Below, piece by piece: positions 21,360 to 30,286 of a stretch of 64,000 bases of DNA (position 1 is the stretch's first letter; each line of letters starts with the position of its first letter). A program made the translations under genes and the position numbers. The notes beneath the pieces are model-generated. The model did not search any database. It saw nothing but the letters and a program-made list of their open reading frames with translations, and was not told the DNA's origin. Origin of the DNA: Ustilago trichophora (lineage: Eukaryota; Basidiomycota; Ustilaginomycetes; Ustilaginales; Ustilaginaceae); assembly GCA_900323505.1 (NCBI GenBank), contig OOIN01000020.1, positions 434,001-498,000 of the forward strand. Reading direction: 5' to 3'.

Positions 21360-24278
21360 TTACATATACCAAAGACAATCAATAAAAGCAGGATGCTGTT
21401 CAAAATGTTTCATCATCCTACCCGACTCAGCCTCTGTAATCTCCTCCACCAAACCCCTCCTCCCACCCCCCTCCGACGATCCAACAGTACTAACATCATC
21501 ATCAGGACCATAAACAAAAGCCCTAGCCTTCTCACACAAAATATCAGCATAATAAGCAGGCGGAACCAGCGAAACCGACCTCGTCGCCCTACAATACGTA
21601 TAACAAAGCGAATTGATGCACCTGATCAAATCATCACTCTTAAAATCCATCTCGACGCGCAGAACAATGTAGTGACACGGTCTAGCAGTGCCTACCAAAC
21701 CGGCTTGAGACTGAAGATAAAAATCAAAGCCAAAAGGTGAGACAATGCTAGTGTCGACACATGTACCAGGAGGAAGGTTTCCCGAACGATCGTTATCGCC
21801 AGGGTTCTGAGCAAAGAATCGGATGTGATGACGTTTACCGCAAACGACAAACGTGACTTTGATGGTAGCATCAGGTCGAATCTCACGAGCGGCTTGCTTG
21901 ATCGCCTGCACTTCATGATCAAGAACCGCCTGGTACTGACCTTCCGAGACGCCATCACGGAAAAAGACAATAGATTCTGGAAGTCGACCCTGATTCGCTT
22001 GCTGCCACTTCTTCAGGTGACCAGCCATCATTCCTTTCGAGTGAAGCATGACTTCCTGAGCGGCGCCACCACGAGGGTTGGTCTGGGTGCGAAGTTGGAA
22101 AGAGTAACGCTTGGCTTTGCCATCGATCGTGGCGACCGAACCGGCGATCGAAGGCTTGTCGGAACCAGGACCGGCATGAGTAACATCGGCACCGATAAGC
22201 ATGGTGTTGTTGCCAAACTTTGGCAAGTCGCGCTCGCCAGCGACGACATGGTTGGTTCCGCCGAGCTTGGCGTTGATTTTCATGGCGACATTGGCGACGT
22301 ACTGAGGGCGACCGCGCTCGTTAAAGGCCTTGCGTGCATTGACGCATTGAGTTGGGACCGGGGTCGAAAGATCCAAAGCGGCCGTCTTTTTGATGACGTT
22401 GTAGAAACCCTGATCCTGTTGGTCGAGGACCACAAGGAAGAGCTGCGGAGCGGGAGGACGCTTATTGGGACCGACAATGTTCTTGGCGGTACCGTAGGCT
22501 GTCTTGCCAATGTCAGTCATGTGGCTCTTGACCATGTCTTTGTCTGGGCGAACAGTGATGATCTGAGGCGTCTGGTTGCCGACGCGAATGCCGAGCGACT
22601 GAAGAGACTTGACCTGGGCGACGATGAACTGCTCAATGGTTTGCTGAGGAGCGCTGCTGTAGTTGATCACACCCCAGGTGATGAGGTCAGCACCGGGATT
22701 GACAAACTTGGCACCGACCAAGTTCCACGAACCAAACTGTACACGAGGGCGCTGCGATCCAGGAGCGTAGCTAACATCGGGAGGATTAATGACACGACCT
22801 TTGGCCGAGACAGGGGTGGAAGCCACGGAAATGTCCCAGCCTCGAAGCATGGGGTCATTGTCGTAGTCTAGCTCGCGACGAAGCTCGTCACCACGGCGCT
22901 TGCGATCGGCGGGCTTCTGGGCGGTCTCCTTGATCTGCTCAGCAGCCTGATTGGGGGTAAGGCTGGTCGCGGGGATGGGTCCTTTGGGCTCGACAATGCA
23001 GAATTCGATGGGGACGGCGCTGCCTTGGGTACCGATGCGAACGCAGGGAAGGTTGGGGTGGCGGAGGCGGAGGTTGTACTTTTCAAGAAAGTACTGGGCG
23101 ATGTTGTAAGACTTGCCGTCCCGAGTCTCGAATTGAGTTTCCTGGGCCGAGCGAGGAGTGAAGCCCTTGAAGCTTTCGAGCCTGTTGGTTGGGCGATGGG
23201 TGACGCGGATCTCGATGTTCTGAAGACGCTTGCGAAGCTCACGCTGATCCTGAGGCGAGAGGGAATGGATGGGGGAAGGGGTACCAGGTCCACCTCGGCC
23301 TCCAGCGCCGTAGCCTCCGTCGAAGCCACCTCGACCTCCACGACCGCCACGTCCACCACGACCTCCGCGACCACCACGGCCACCGCCGCCACCACCACCG
23401 CCTCCTCCGAGGCTGAGAATTTTGCCGATGACGTCGATGAGAGGACCGCGAGCGTTAAAGGCCGAGAAGGCAGGGTCGAGGTTGACCACGAGGCCAGCGG
23501 CGCAAGGACGAGCCGACTGGAAGAAGCCGGGCCAGATCTCGGCGCCCTGCGAGATGGGAATCGCTTTGGACGGGTCGTAGAACTTGTTGGCAGCGGCTTG
23601 ACTGGTGCCGGACTTGTAACGAGCGTGGAGGCTGGATCGAAGGATCACATCTAGACCCTGAATGCCGGCTTGGATGACCTCGGCAGGATTGGCGGAGGCG
23701 GACATGATGGTCCGCTTGTCGCCCCTACAAGCCTTAAGAATTTTCTCAAAGTCGACGTTGCGAGCAAAGGCGAGCTTGATCTTGAAGCGACGGTCACGGC
23801 CACCAGAACGAGCGGCAGGGGCAGGGGCGCGGGTGGGAGCTACAGCGGAAGGGGCACCAGGAATGGGAGCAAGGTCGGCGCGAGGAGGAAGGTTGACTTC
23901 AAACTCGATTTCGTTGGAGGGAAGTGGAACGAAACTCCAGCCGAGGGCCTTGCCGTCGTAGGCGAAGAAGCGAGCAAAGTCGCGGGTGATACCGAGGTTG
24001 AGAGCCTCGGGCGAGGAGAGAGCATACGACATGACCTCGAAGAGAAGACGGGCGGGGAGGCTCTCCTTGGGAGGGCGCTTTGCGCCTGGGTCGTCGATGG
24101 GCTTGATGTCGACGGCAATGAGCTGTGCGGTGCCGAGGGCTTTGGCGCCAAGCTTTACGGTATAGACGTTGGTGATAAGATCGATTGGCTTACCCTGGGA
24201 GTTGGGCTCCTTGGGCCTTTCGGCGAGGCCAAAGAGATTGAGCGCCATTGAAGCGGCTCCCTTCTTGGTAGCGACCAT
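21360..24278 (-). CDS. Argonaute protein with complete slicer tetrad
   Basis: Argonaute, the small-RNA-guided effector of RNAi. Domain order is N, L1, PAZ, L2, MID and PIWI. Numbered from the upstream ATG at 24362, the PIWI catalytic residues are D726 (LIGADVTH), E770 (GGAAQEVML, the glutamate finger), D803 (VFFRDGVSEG) and D940 (PAYYADIL). This is the DEDD form, with Asp where human AGO2 has His. A Gly/Arg-rich RGG run (about residues 317-360) sits inside the PAZ region rather than at the N-terminus. The longest frame starts at 24362, but a TATATA box at 24391 would leave that ATG almost no leader, so M29 at 24278 is preferred; either gives about 970-1000 aa. No Dicer or RdRP is in the window. 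Confidence 0.95.
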   Translation of the reverse strand: MVATKKGAASMALNLFGLAERPKEPNSQGKPIDLITNVYTVKLGAKALGTAQLIAVDIKPIDDPGAKRPPKESLPARLLFEVMSYALSSPEALNLGITRDFARFFAYDGKALGWSFVPLPSNEIEFEVNLPPRADLAPIPGAPSAVAPTRAPAPAARSGGRDRRFKIKLAFARNVDFEKILKACRGDKRTIMSASANPAEVIQAGIQGLDVILRSSLHARYKSGTSQAAANKFYDPSKAIPISQGAEIWPGFFQSARPCAAGLVVNLDPAFSAFNARGPLIDVIGKILSLGGGGGGGGGGRGGRGGRGGRGGRGGRGGFDGGYGAGGRGGPGTPSPIHSLSPQDQRELRKRLQNIEIRVTHRPTNRLESFKGFTPRSAQETQFETRDGKSYNIAQYFLEKYNLRLRHPNLPCVRIGTQGSAVPIEFCIVEPKGPIPATSLTPNQAAEQIKETAQKPADRKRRGDELRRELDYDNDPMLRGWDISVASTPVSAKGRVINPPDVSYAPGSQRPRVQFGSWNLVGAKFVNPGADLITWGVINYSSAPQQTIEQFIVAQVKSLQSLGIRVGNQTPQIITVRPDKDMVKSHMTDIGKTAYGTAKNIVGPNKRPPAPQLFLVVLDQQDQGFYNVIKKTAALDLSTPVPTQCVNARKAFNERGRPQYVANVAMKINAKLGGTNHVVAGERDLPKFGNNTMLIGADVTHAGPGSDKPSIAGSVATIDGKAKRYSFQLRTQTNPRGGAAQEVMLHSKGMMAGHLKKWQQANQGRLPESIVFFRDGVSEGQYQAVLDHEVQAIKQAAREIRPDATIKVTFVVCGKRHHIRFFAQNPGDNDRSGNLPPGTCVDTSIVSPFGFDFYLQSQAGLVGTARPCHYIVLRVEMDFKSDDLIRCINSLCYTYCRATRSVSLVPPAYYADILCEKARAFVYGPDDDVSTVGSSEGGGRRGLVEEITEAESGRMMKHFEQHPAFIDCLWYM

Positions 24279-24390
24279 TGTCGAGAAAAAGCGGCGTGCG
24301 TGGAGGGGAGAGGAAAGAAGGGGAAAGGAATGGACGGGCGCTGATAGTGAAGTGGGAAGCAAAGAAAGAAAGCGAAACGTGCTCGCTCTC

Positions 24391-24396
24391 TATATA
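24391..24396 (-). promoter_or_regulatory. Candidate TATA box of Argonaute
   Basis: TATATA on the gene strand, 29 bp upstream of the distal ATG and 113 bp upstream of the ATG at 24278. If functional it favours the inner start codon. Confidence 0.45.
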
Positions 24397-25008
24397 CCCA
24401 CGATAGTTTATTCGAAATCGAAGCGAGGTGAGGCGAGGCGAGGCAAGGCAAGACGAGATGAAGTCGACGATTGCGCGGTCGAGAAGAGGCTTGCGCAATC
24501 TTGCGCAGGCAATTGTTGCAGAGATGATGATGAGAAGGGATCAGGATTGTGAATGAAGTCGATTTGCGCATTGAGATTAGCTTTTGGACACACACAAAGC
24601 GTCCGTGCGAATACAACGTTGGACCCTGAATGCTGCCTGCAATAGAGTGTCTTTTCTGAACAATTTCATGACCACAATTTCTGCTATGACTTTCGATATA
24701 TTTTTGGGAAGATTTCGGCCGTCTTATCAGTGTTAGACTGCCTCATATGTGGAGGCGCCAAACGGTGCGGTTGAATGACAGCCAACTGCATCAACTCAGC
24801 AAACCCTTCTCTCGAGCAACAGGTTGCGTTTCTCTTCCACCATCAAATCCTCTAGCCTCCCTTATCGAAACCTTGACTATTCTTCTTTTCGCTGTGGGCT
24901 AAGGCCAGCACTACCAATCCGTCCTACGAAAAGACCGAGCGTGCACCGATAACTGAACTGATAAGATTAACCTCGACGACCCCCGCCGCGTGGTCAAGGT
25001 CGCTCAAT
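24397..25008. other. Divergent promoter region, Argonaute / DUF2461 gene
   Basis: About 600 bp between divergent start codons. It contains imperfect GAGGC(G/A)AGGC repeats at 24425-24455 and the Argonaute TATA candidate at its left edge. No gene is seen. Confidence 0.5.
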
Positions 25009-26645
25009 ATGTCTTCCCGAAGATCTGCAAGAGCTTCCACTGCTAAACGCTTGGGCTACCTTGAGGAATCGGACGGCGAAGATGCTGCATATTTGACCGA
25101 AGACGAATATCACCAGGACCGAGCATCGACCAGTGCAGAGGACGAGCCCCTCGAACAAGAGCAATCCGACGAGTCCAGCGATGCAGATCAAGATTCGCGG
25201 CGCCCCGCCAAGCGTCGCAAACAGATCTCCACCCCGAAAAAGCGCACAACACCAAAGATGGCAGCAAACGCCGATGATTGGGAGCCAGGCGTGACCCGAG
25301 TGGTGATGAAGCTCGTGGGTCCACCCCAACCCGGCCATGTCGCTCGTGGCCAATTGAGTCCCAACGTTTTCAAATTTCTCTCAGATCTGCAGGCCAACAA
25401 TGAACGAGATTGGTTTGCACAGCATGACGCAGTATACCGCTACTGTTGGAACAACTTTGGCGAATTCACCGAGGCCGTCCTGAACGATATCATGGAGCAA
25501 GTCGACGACACCGTCCCATGGCTTCCGACCAAGGATCTCGTCTACCGAATCTATCGCGACGTGCGCTTTTCCAATGACAAGACGCCTTACAAGACAAACC
25601 TTATGGCATCCTTCTCACGCGGTGGAAGAAAAGGCCCATTTGCAGGTTATCACGCTCTCATCAAGCCCGGTGGGCGAAGCTTTTTTGCTGCAGGCCGTTG
25701 GCAACCGGAAAAGCAAGATTTGGCGACAATACGACAACACATTCTACAAGACACCCGTCAGGCAAGAGACCTCAAGGCAGCGGTCAGGCATCCAGACTTC
25801 GTCCAATGGTTTGGCCCACCAAAGCCAGATGCGTCCGCTGCAAAAGCCAAAGCCAAATCAAAAACCAAATCCCAACAAGCACAACAACGATGCAATCTGT
25901 GGGGCGGTGACGACGAGCTCAAAGTGGCGCCAAAGATCGCAGGAGTCGACAAGACGCATAAAGACATTGACTGGTTAAAGCTCCGCAGCTTCTGCGTTGT
26001 TCACAAGTGAGTATGCGCCGAGTTGCGCCGACCATGTCGGGCAGGTTTGGTACAAGTACGGGCGTCGATGCGATGCGCAGAATAGACTCAAACTTGATTC
26101 GCTGACATCACGGCTTTGACCCTTGGCCCTTGTTTGCAGCTTTTCTGATTCCGAAGTGTTACGCAACGACTTTCGAAAGCGCCTAGTCGAAGCAGGCAAA
26201 GCGTCAGAGCCGCTTGTTCGCATGTGAGTACACCTGGCTGAGAGGGCTTTCTGAAGGCCAAGAGTGTCCTCTTGCGATCTTACTGGGGATCCGTGGATGC
26301 CATCATACTCGTCACTCACCCCGAAAGAATCGCGTGGACCCCTTTCCTAATCCTAGTTTGCCCTTGCTTTCCTTTGACCATCTCTTATATAGACTCAACT
26401 CGATGACCTCGCCCGACCCCCCACCGCCGCCTGGCTCTGACGATCAAGAAGATGGGGATAGTCGTCAAGGTGATGATGTTAGCGACGGGCAGACTCGAGT
26501 GCAAGAAGAAGAAGATGAAGAAGAAGAAGAAGAAGAAGAAGAAGAAGAAGAAGAAGAAGAAGAGCTCATGCCAGCTGAATCGTTCGATTACGTCTCTGAT
26601 GATGACAACGACGACGACAATGGCGAGGATGGCGACGAGGAATAA
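25009..26645 (+). CDS. DUF2461 / TIGR02453 family protein, three exons
   Basis: Conserved protein of unknown function (DUF2461, found in bacteria and fungi). Exons as read from splice signals: 25009-26006, 26140-26223 and 26393-26645. Donors are GTGAGT at 26007 and 26224; acceptors are TTTGCAG ending at 26139 and TATATAG ending at 26392. The spliced frame joins VVHNFSDSEVLRNDFRKRL and continues without a stop to 444 aa. Residues 1-95 are basic and acidic, possibly nuclear. The DUF2461 core begins at LSPNVFKFLSDLQANNERDW (about 115) and includes YRIYRDVRFSNDKTPYKTN, the best conserved family block. Exon 3 encodes an acidic tail with a poly-Glu run from a GAA microsatellite. Function is unknown; do not read one from the tail. 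Confidence 0.85.
26503..26562. repeat. Coding (GAA)n microsatellite
   Basis: About 19 GAA units, with one GAT, encoding a poly-Glu run in the C-terminal tail of the DUF2461 protein. A closely related AAG repeat lies just upstream of the EamA transporter start. Confidence 0.9.
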
Positions 26646-27013
26646 TCATCCATTTTTCTCACCATCTTTGGGTCGTTCAACTCTCGGTTGGGTATCGGTG
26701 ATACGCTCGAGTGCCATCCGTTTATGCACAGTACAGTAGCTAATATCAAAGATGGCATTCACCATCGTAAGGTGTTAAAGTGTCAAGTCTGCACGGTGGT
26801 AAAGGACAACATTGAGCAGGTGGGCGCCGCGGAAACTTCTCAAGAGTTGTCATGCTCGTCTTTTGCGTTGATGGGTCTCAAATGCTGATGTGATGACTGC
26901 GTACAAGGCAGGCGGATGCAAAAGATGACTTGAAAAAAAATATAGCTAGTATTACAGAAAAAATGAGATGGTTGAGTGAAAAGGAATGCTCCAAGCCTAT
27001 GGTTTGCTCTTCT
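26646..27013. other. Convergent 3' flanks, DUF2461 gene / proteasome gene
   Basis: A 368-bp gap with one TACAGTA site at 26732 and no gene. Confidence 0.5.
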
Positions 27014-27744
27014 CTAGAGCTTGACCAGCCGAGCGCCATCCCTATCCACAACTCGCACAGTGAACTCGCCCAAATCCACAATGAACCTCTGCTTCAACTC
27101 GTTGATGCACCTTCGCAGCAAATCCAAGCCTTCCTCGAGCGACATATCCGGCCTGTGATACCTATCGAGCGTCGACATGGCAAAGAAGGCGCCATATCCA
27201 TGTGCGGCAAAGGGAACTGTGGCGAGGGTTCCCAGATAATCGATCCAGTAGAGTGCAGGTTCCGAGGATGGCAGGTCAAAGCCACCAAGCAAGAGATTGA
27301 CTTGGTAAGGGTCGCGAGAGCGCAAGGACTCTGCGAGTTGCTTTCGGATCCATGCTGCTGCGGATTTTGGTCGAAGCTCGACGTGGTTTCTGTACGATAG
27401 CAATCACGAAGGGTCGCCGTAAAGCAAGCAAGAGTGAATCAAGTGATGTAAAGGCAGGCAAAGGTCAGCGAAACAGTTCAACTGTAGAGCATCTCTGCAT
27501 CGAGCAGCAATCTGGAACAGCAAAGAAAAACGTACCTGATGCTATAGAGTTTGCTGTTGCTTTGAATCCACTCGGAGAACTGCAAAGTGTCGCCTGGCTC
27601 TCCGGAATATGTCATGACGAGATGATCGCTGAGCACCTTTTGCTTGTCGACATCCGACTTCATCTTGACGATGGAACGGGCGGCATTCGAATCCGAGGCG
27701 ATGATGGTGTAGCCCTTGCCGGTGATACCGAAGGAGCACTCCAT
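27014..27744 (-). CDS. PRE1: 20S proteasome subunit beta-4 (PSMB2/Pre1), two exons
   Basis: Non-catalytic beta-4 subunit of the 20S core. Exon 1 runs from 27744 to 27536 and begins MECSFGITGKGYTIIASDSNAARSI, cut short here as the family hallmark start without a propeptide. Exon 2 runs from 27389 to 27014. The 146-bp intron has donor GTACGT and acceptor GTACAG, and splicing restores LYSIRNHVELRPKSAA, the expected helix boundary. The product is 194 aa, close to the family's 195-205. There is no N-terminal catalytic Thr, as expected for beta-4. It shares a 612-bp divergent promoter with MIS12. Confidence 0.95.
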
Positions 27745-28356
27745 TCTGATGTATTGCTAGTAAGCGGTGAGGTTGTACAGAGATGCGAAGATGGGAGATT
27801 ATAAGGCGCAAAATCGATGTCGATGTAGGTGGAAGCTGGTGATGCGCTGTGTAGATGCACGTAAAGTGCGAAAGGCGGTGTTGATGATGACAGCAACGGC
27901 AAAGAAGGATGGTGTGGGTCAAGGAACAAGACTGGTGTAGCAGAGTTGCTGTGGAGAAGAGGTGTTGCGTGTTGAAGCTGCGTAAGTTATTGTTCCGTAA
28001 TTGAAAAGGGTGGCACTTGCGCAACCCTCTCTCAAACACACAATCCTCTCTCTCTTTCCGCCTGCAATGTGGAGTGATCGACTTTGATTCCCACTCTCTT
28101 CCAGCTTCCGAAATTTCAATTGTTTCTTTTCCAGCACAAAAGTGTCTGGAAACCAAAACGTAACAATGTTGTTGGCACGCGTTTGCTCTGACGCGACTTG
28201 AACTTGAGCTGCAGCCCAAAAAAACGAGTCGACCTGCATGACCTCGGTGTTGATCTTCTCCTTTGCCGTCATCATCATCATCATCATCAGCGATCATCAG
28301 CAACCACAACCATATGCCCTAGCCCTGCGTTCTCAGATCTTTTCGTCGCAGTCATA
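27745..28356. other. Divergent promoter region, PRE1 / MIS12
   Basis: No gene is seen. It contains ACGCGT at 28177-28182 with ACGCGA just after it at 28191, and a (CAT)n/(ATC)n run at 28268-28290 in the MIS12 leader. Confidence 0.6.
28177..28182. promoter_or_regulatory. MCB-like ACGCGT box upstream of MIS12
   Basis: Palindromic ACGCGT 175 bp upstream of the MIS12 ATG, with a near copy ACGCGA 9 bp further. ACGCGT is the MBF site of G1/S genes in yeasts. Function here is inferred. Confidence 0.45.
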
Positions 28357-29756
28357 ATGCCCTCAGCAAGACGCTCATCACAAGCAGCAACGGCATCCTC
28401 ATCAGCCGACGCTACCAAATCTAAAGATAAACCTACAACCACAACCCCAGCGTCCTTAGCCGAAGCAGGTCCATCCAAAACAGCCACCACCAACATCACC
28501 GCCTCCTCGTCCACAAACCAGCCCAACCCTAAGGAAGAAGCATCAACAGATGCCCACCTGGAACTCCTCACCGAGCATTTTGGCTATAACCCCAAATCTT
28601 TCATCGATGCATTGGTCTACCTCTCCAACGAGCATCTGTACAGCATTGCGACCGAATTCGAGAATGTCGTAGTGGAGCTGCTCAAAGACGTAGATGGTGG
28701 AGAACTCGAAGCGGAGCAAGGTATTCATGCCATACTGACGCTCATGGAGAATTCGCTCGATCACACGCTAGATACGTTTGAACTGTACTGCTTCAGATCG
28801 GTCTTTGGCATTCGGTCAAGACAGGCTAAATACATGACTCTCGATCATCACCGCGGCTTGGATTTGAGGAATCAGCAGCAGCAGCAGCAGCAGCAAAGCG
28901 CGCCAAGCTCGTCCAAGCAGCAGAGTAAACCAGCGAGAAAGAGTCTTGTCGGATCAACACCAACACCGAATTTGAGCGCCAACCAGAGGAGCTATCAGCT
29001 AGGAGAGTCCGAGGACTCGCTCAAACGTCAGATTGCCGCGGTAAGTAGCTGATGCCATCAACATGTTACAGATTCCATCCATCAACTGCTCATACTGACG
29101 CTCTAGTGATCAATCTGCATCCCTCTCATTCGATATGCTGCGACATGCTGCGACATTAGGCAAGAGCGACACAACACAAACTCCTCCAAGCCCAAAATGC
29201 ATCCCGCCAAAGTCTTGACCGCACCCTCCAACTAGCCGAACGTTTCTCCTCGATCCTGTACTCCGACTTGCCGTCTACTACCGCTGAAGCCAAATCAGCC
29301 GCCCCGGTCCTTACCGAAACACTGGGTCAGCATGCCCGCAAGCTGAGAGCAGACACCATACCTCTTCTCAAAGCGCTTGGCGAGCTTCGTGCTGCGGATC
29401 CACTCGGCGCACCCTTGTACTCTGGCACCGGCTCAGTCGAGCGCGATGGTGGCGATGGAGAAGCAGAAGATGACGGAGGGATGGGCACAAGAGCATGGGA
29501 ACGTGGTAGAGAAAACTATCTTAATTGGGAGGCGGATCGAATCATTGCCAAGAGCAAGAGGGGTGCCACTGGCGCAGCTGGATCCACGGCAACAGCGACA
29601 ACAGAGAGAGTTGAGGATGCGCAAGCTGATGCGACCCAACCAGCGGGTGAAGATGATTCCAAAACACCTAAAAGGAAACGAACAGCAGCAGCCGCAAATG
29701 CCCCGACTTCGTCCAAACGGAGAACTCCAGGCACTGCTAGTCGAACGCGCTCTTGA
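28357..29756 (+). CDS. MIS12: Kinetochore protein MIS12/MTW1, two exons
   Basis: Subunit of the MIND/Mis12 complex, which joins centromeric chromatin to the Ndc80 complex. Exon 1 (28357-29040) has a low-complexity Thr/Ser start, then the family core HLELLTEHFGYNPKSFIDAL and the helix around EAEQGIHAILTLMENSLDHT. Exon 2 (29160-29756) continues the coiled coil ARATQHKLLQAQNASRQSLD and ends in a Lys/Arg-rich tail. The intron has donor GTAAGT at 29041 and acceptor ATTAG ending at 29159, phase 0, 119 bp. The product is 426 aa, longer than the usual 210-300 because of the disordered ends and a poly-Gln run in exon 1. An ATG further upstream in the same frame (28198) would add a His-rich segment and is less likely. 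Confidence 0.88.
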
Positions 29757-30237
29757 GTAACTTTGCATGCTTATAGTCCCTTTTTGTCTCATAGTTTGAA
29801 ACAATGGTGTTCTTTGTTTGATGCTTTTTATTTGTTTGACTTTGATCGTTGTGGATCTTTTCAGTGTTGAAACTGTTTGAGTGTGGTCTGTTTATGATGT
29901 TGACGATGTTTGTAGCGCGGTAAGAGCTTTGGAGTTGCATCAGTTTTGATGGTTTACCTTTTGGAAACTATCCCACTCCCTCCCTCCCTCACTGCTTACT
30001 CGGGCTGTATGATGAGTATCCAAGTGTTTCATCTTGACGTCAAAAGTACAGTACAGTACAGTACAGTCCACTGGATCTTTCTTTTTCTTTTTCTTTTTAG
30101 AGCGAGTTCAAGTCAAGTCGTACACTCACCGACACCATCACTTTCCCCCACAAACAAAAAATAACCAACCCAAACTCAAACCATGCCAATTACAAGCCTT
30201 GACGTTGACAAGATTGACAAATCTGACGTGTAAGTTA

Positions 30238-30271
<34 letters not shown>

Positions 30272-30286
30272 AGAAGAGAAAGCTCC
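29757..30286. other. Convergent 3' flanks, MIS12 / FRS1
   Basis: Holds TACAGTACAGTACAGTACAG at 30047-30066, a possible orphan first exon at 30183-30229, and an A30 run at 30239-30268, which is a T tract 18 bases after the FRS1 stop codon on its strand. Confidence 0.6.
30239..30268. repeat. A30 homopolymer
   Basis: Uninterrupted A run on the plus strand just downstream of FRS1 (minus strand). Confidence 0.95.

Noticed and set aside
28006..28016. GGTGGCAC resembling a proteasome (PACE) element upstream of PRE1
   Set aside because: It differs from GGTGGCAAA at the last two bases and the factor is known from ascomycete yeasts.
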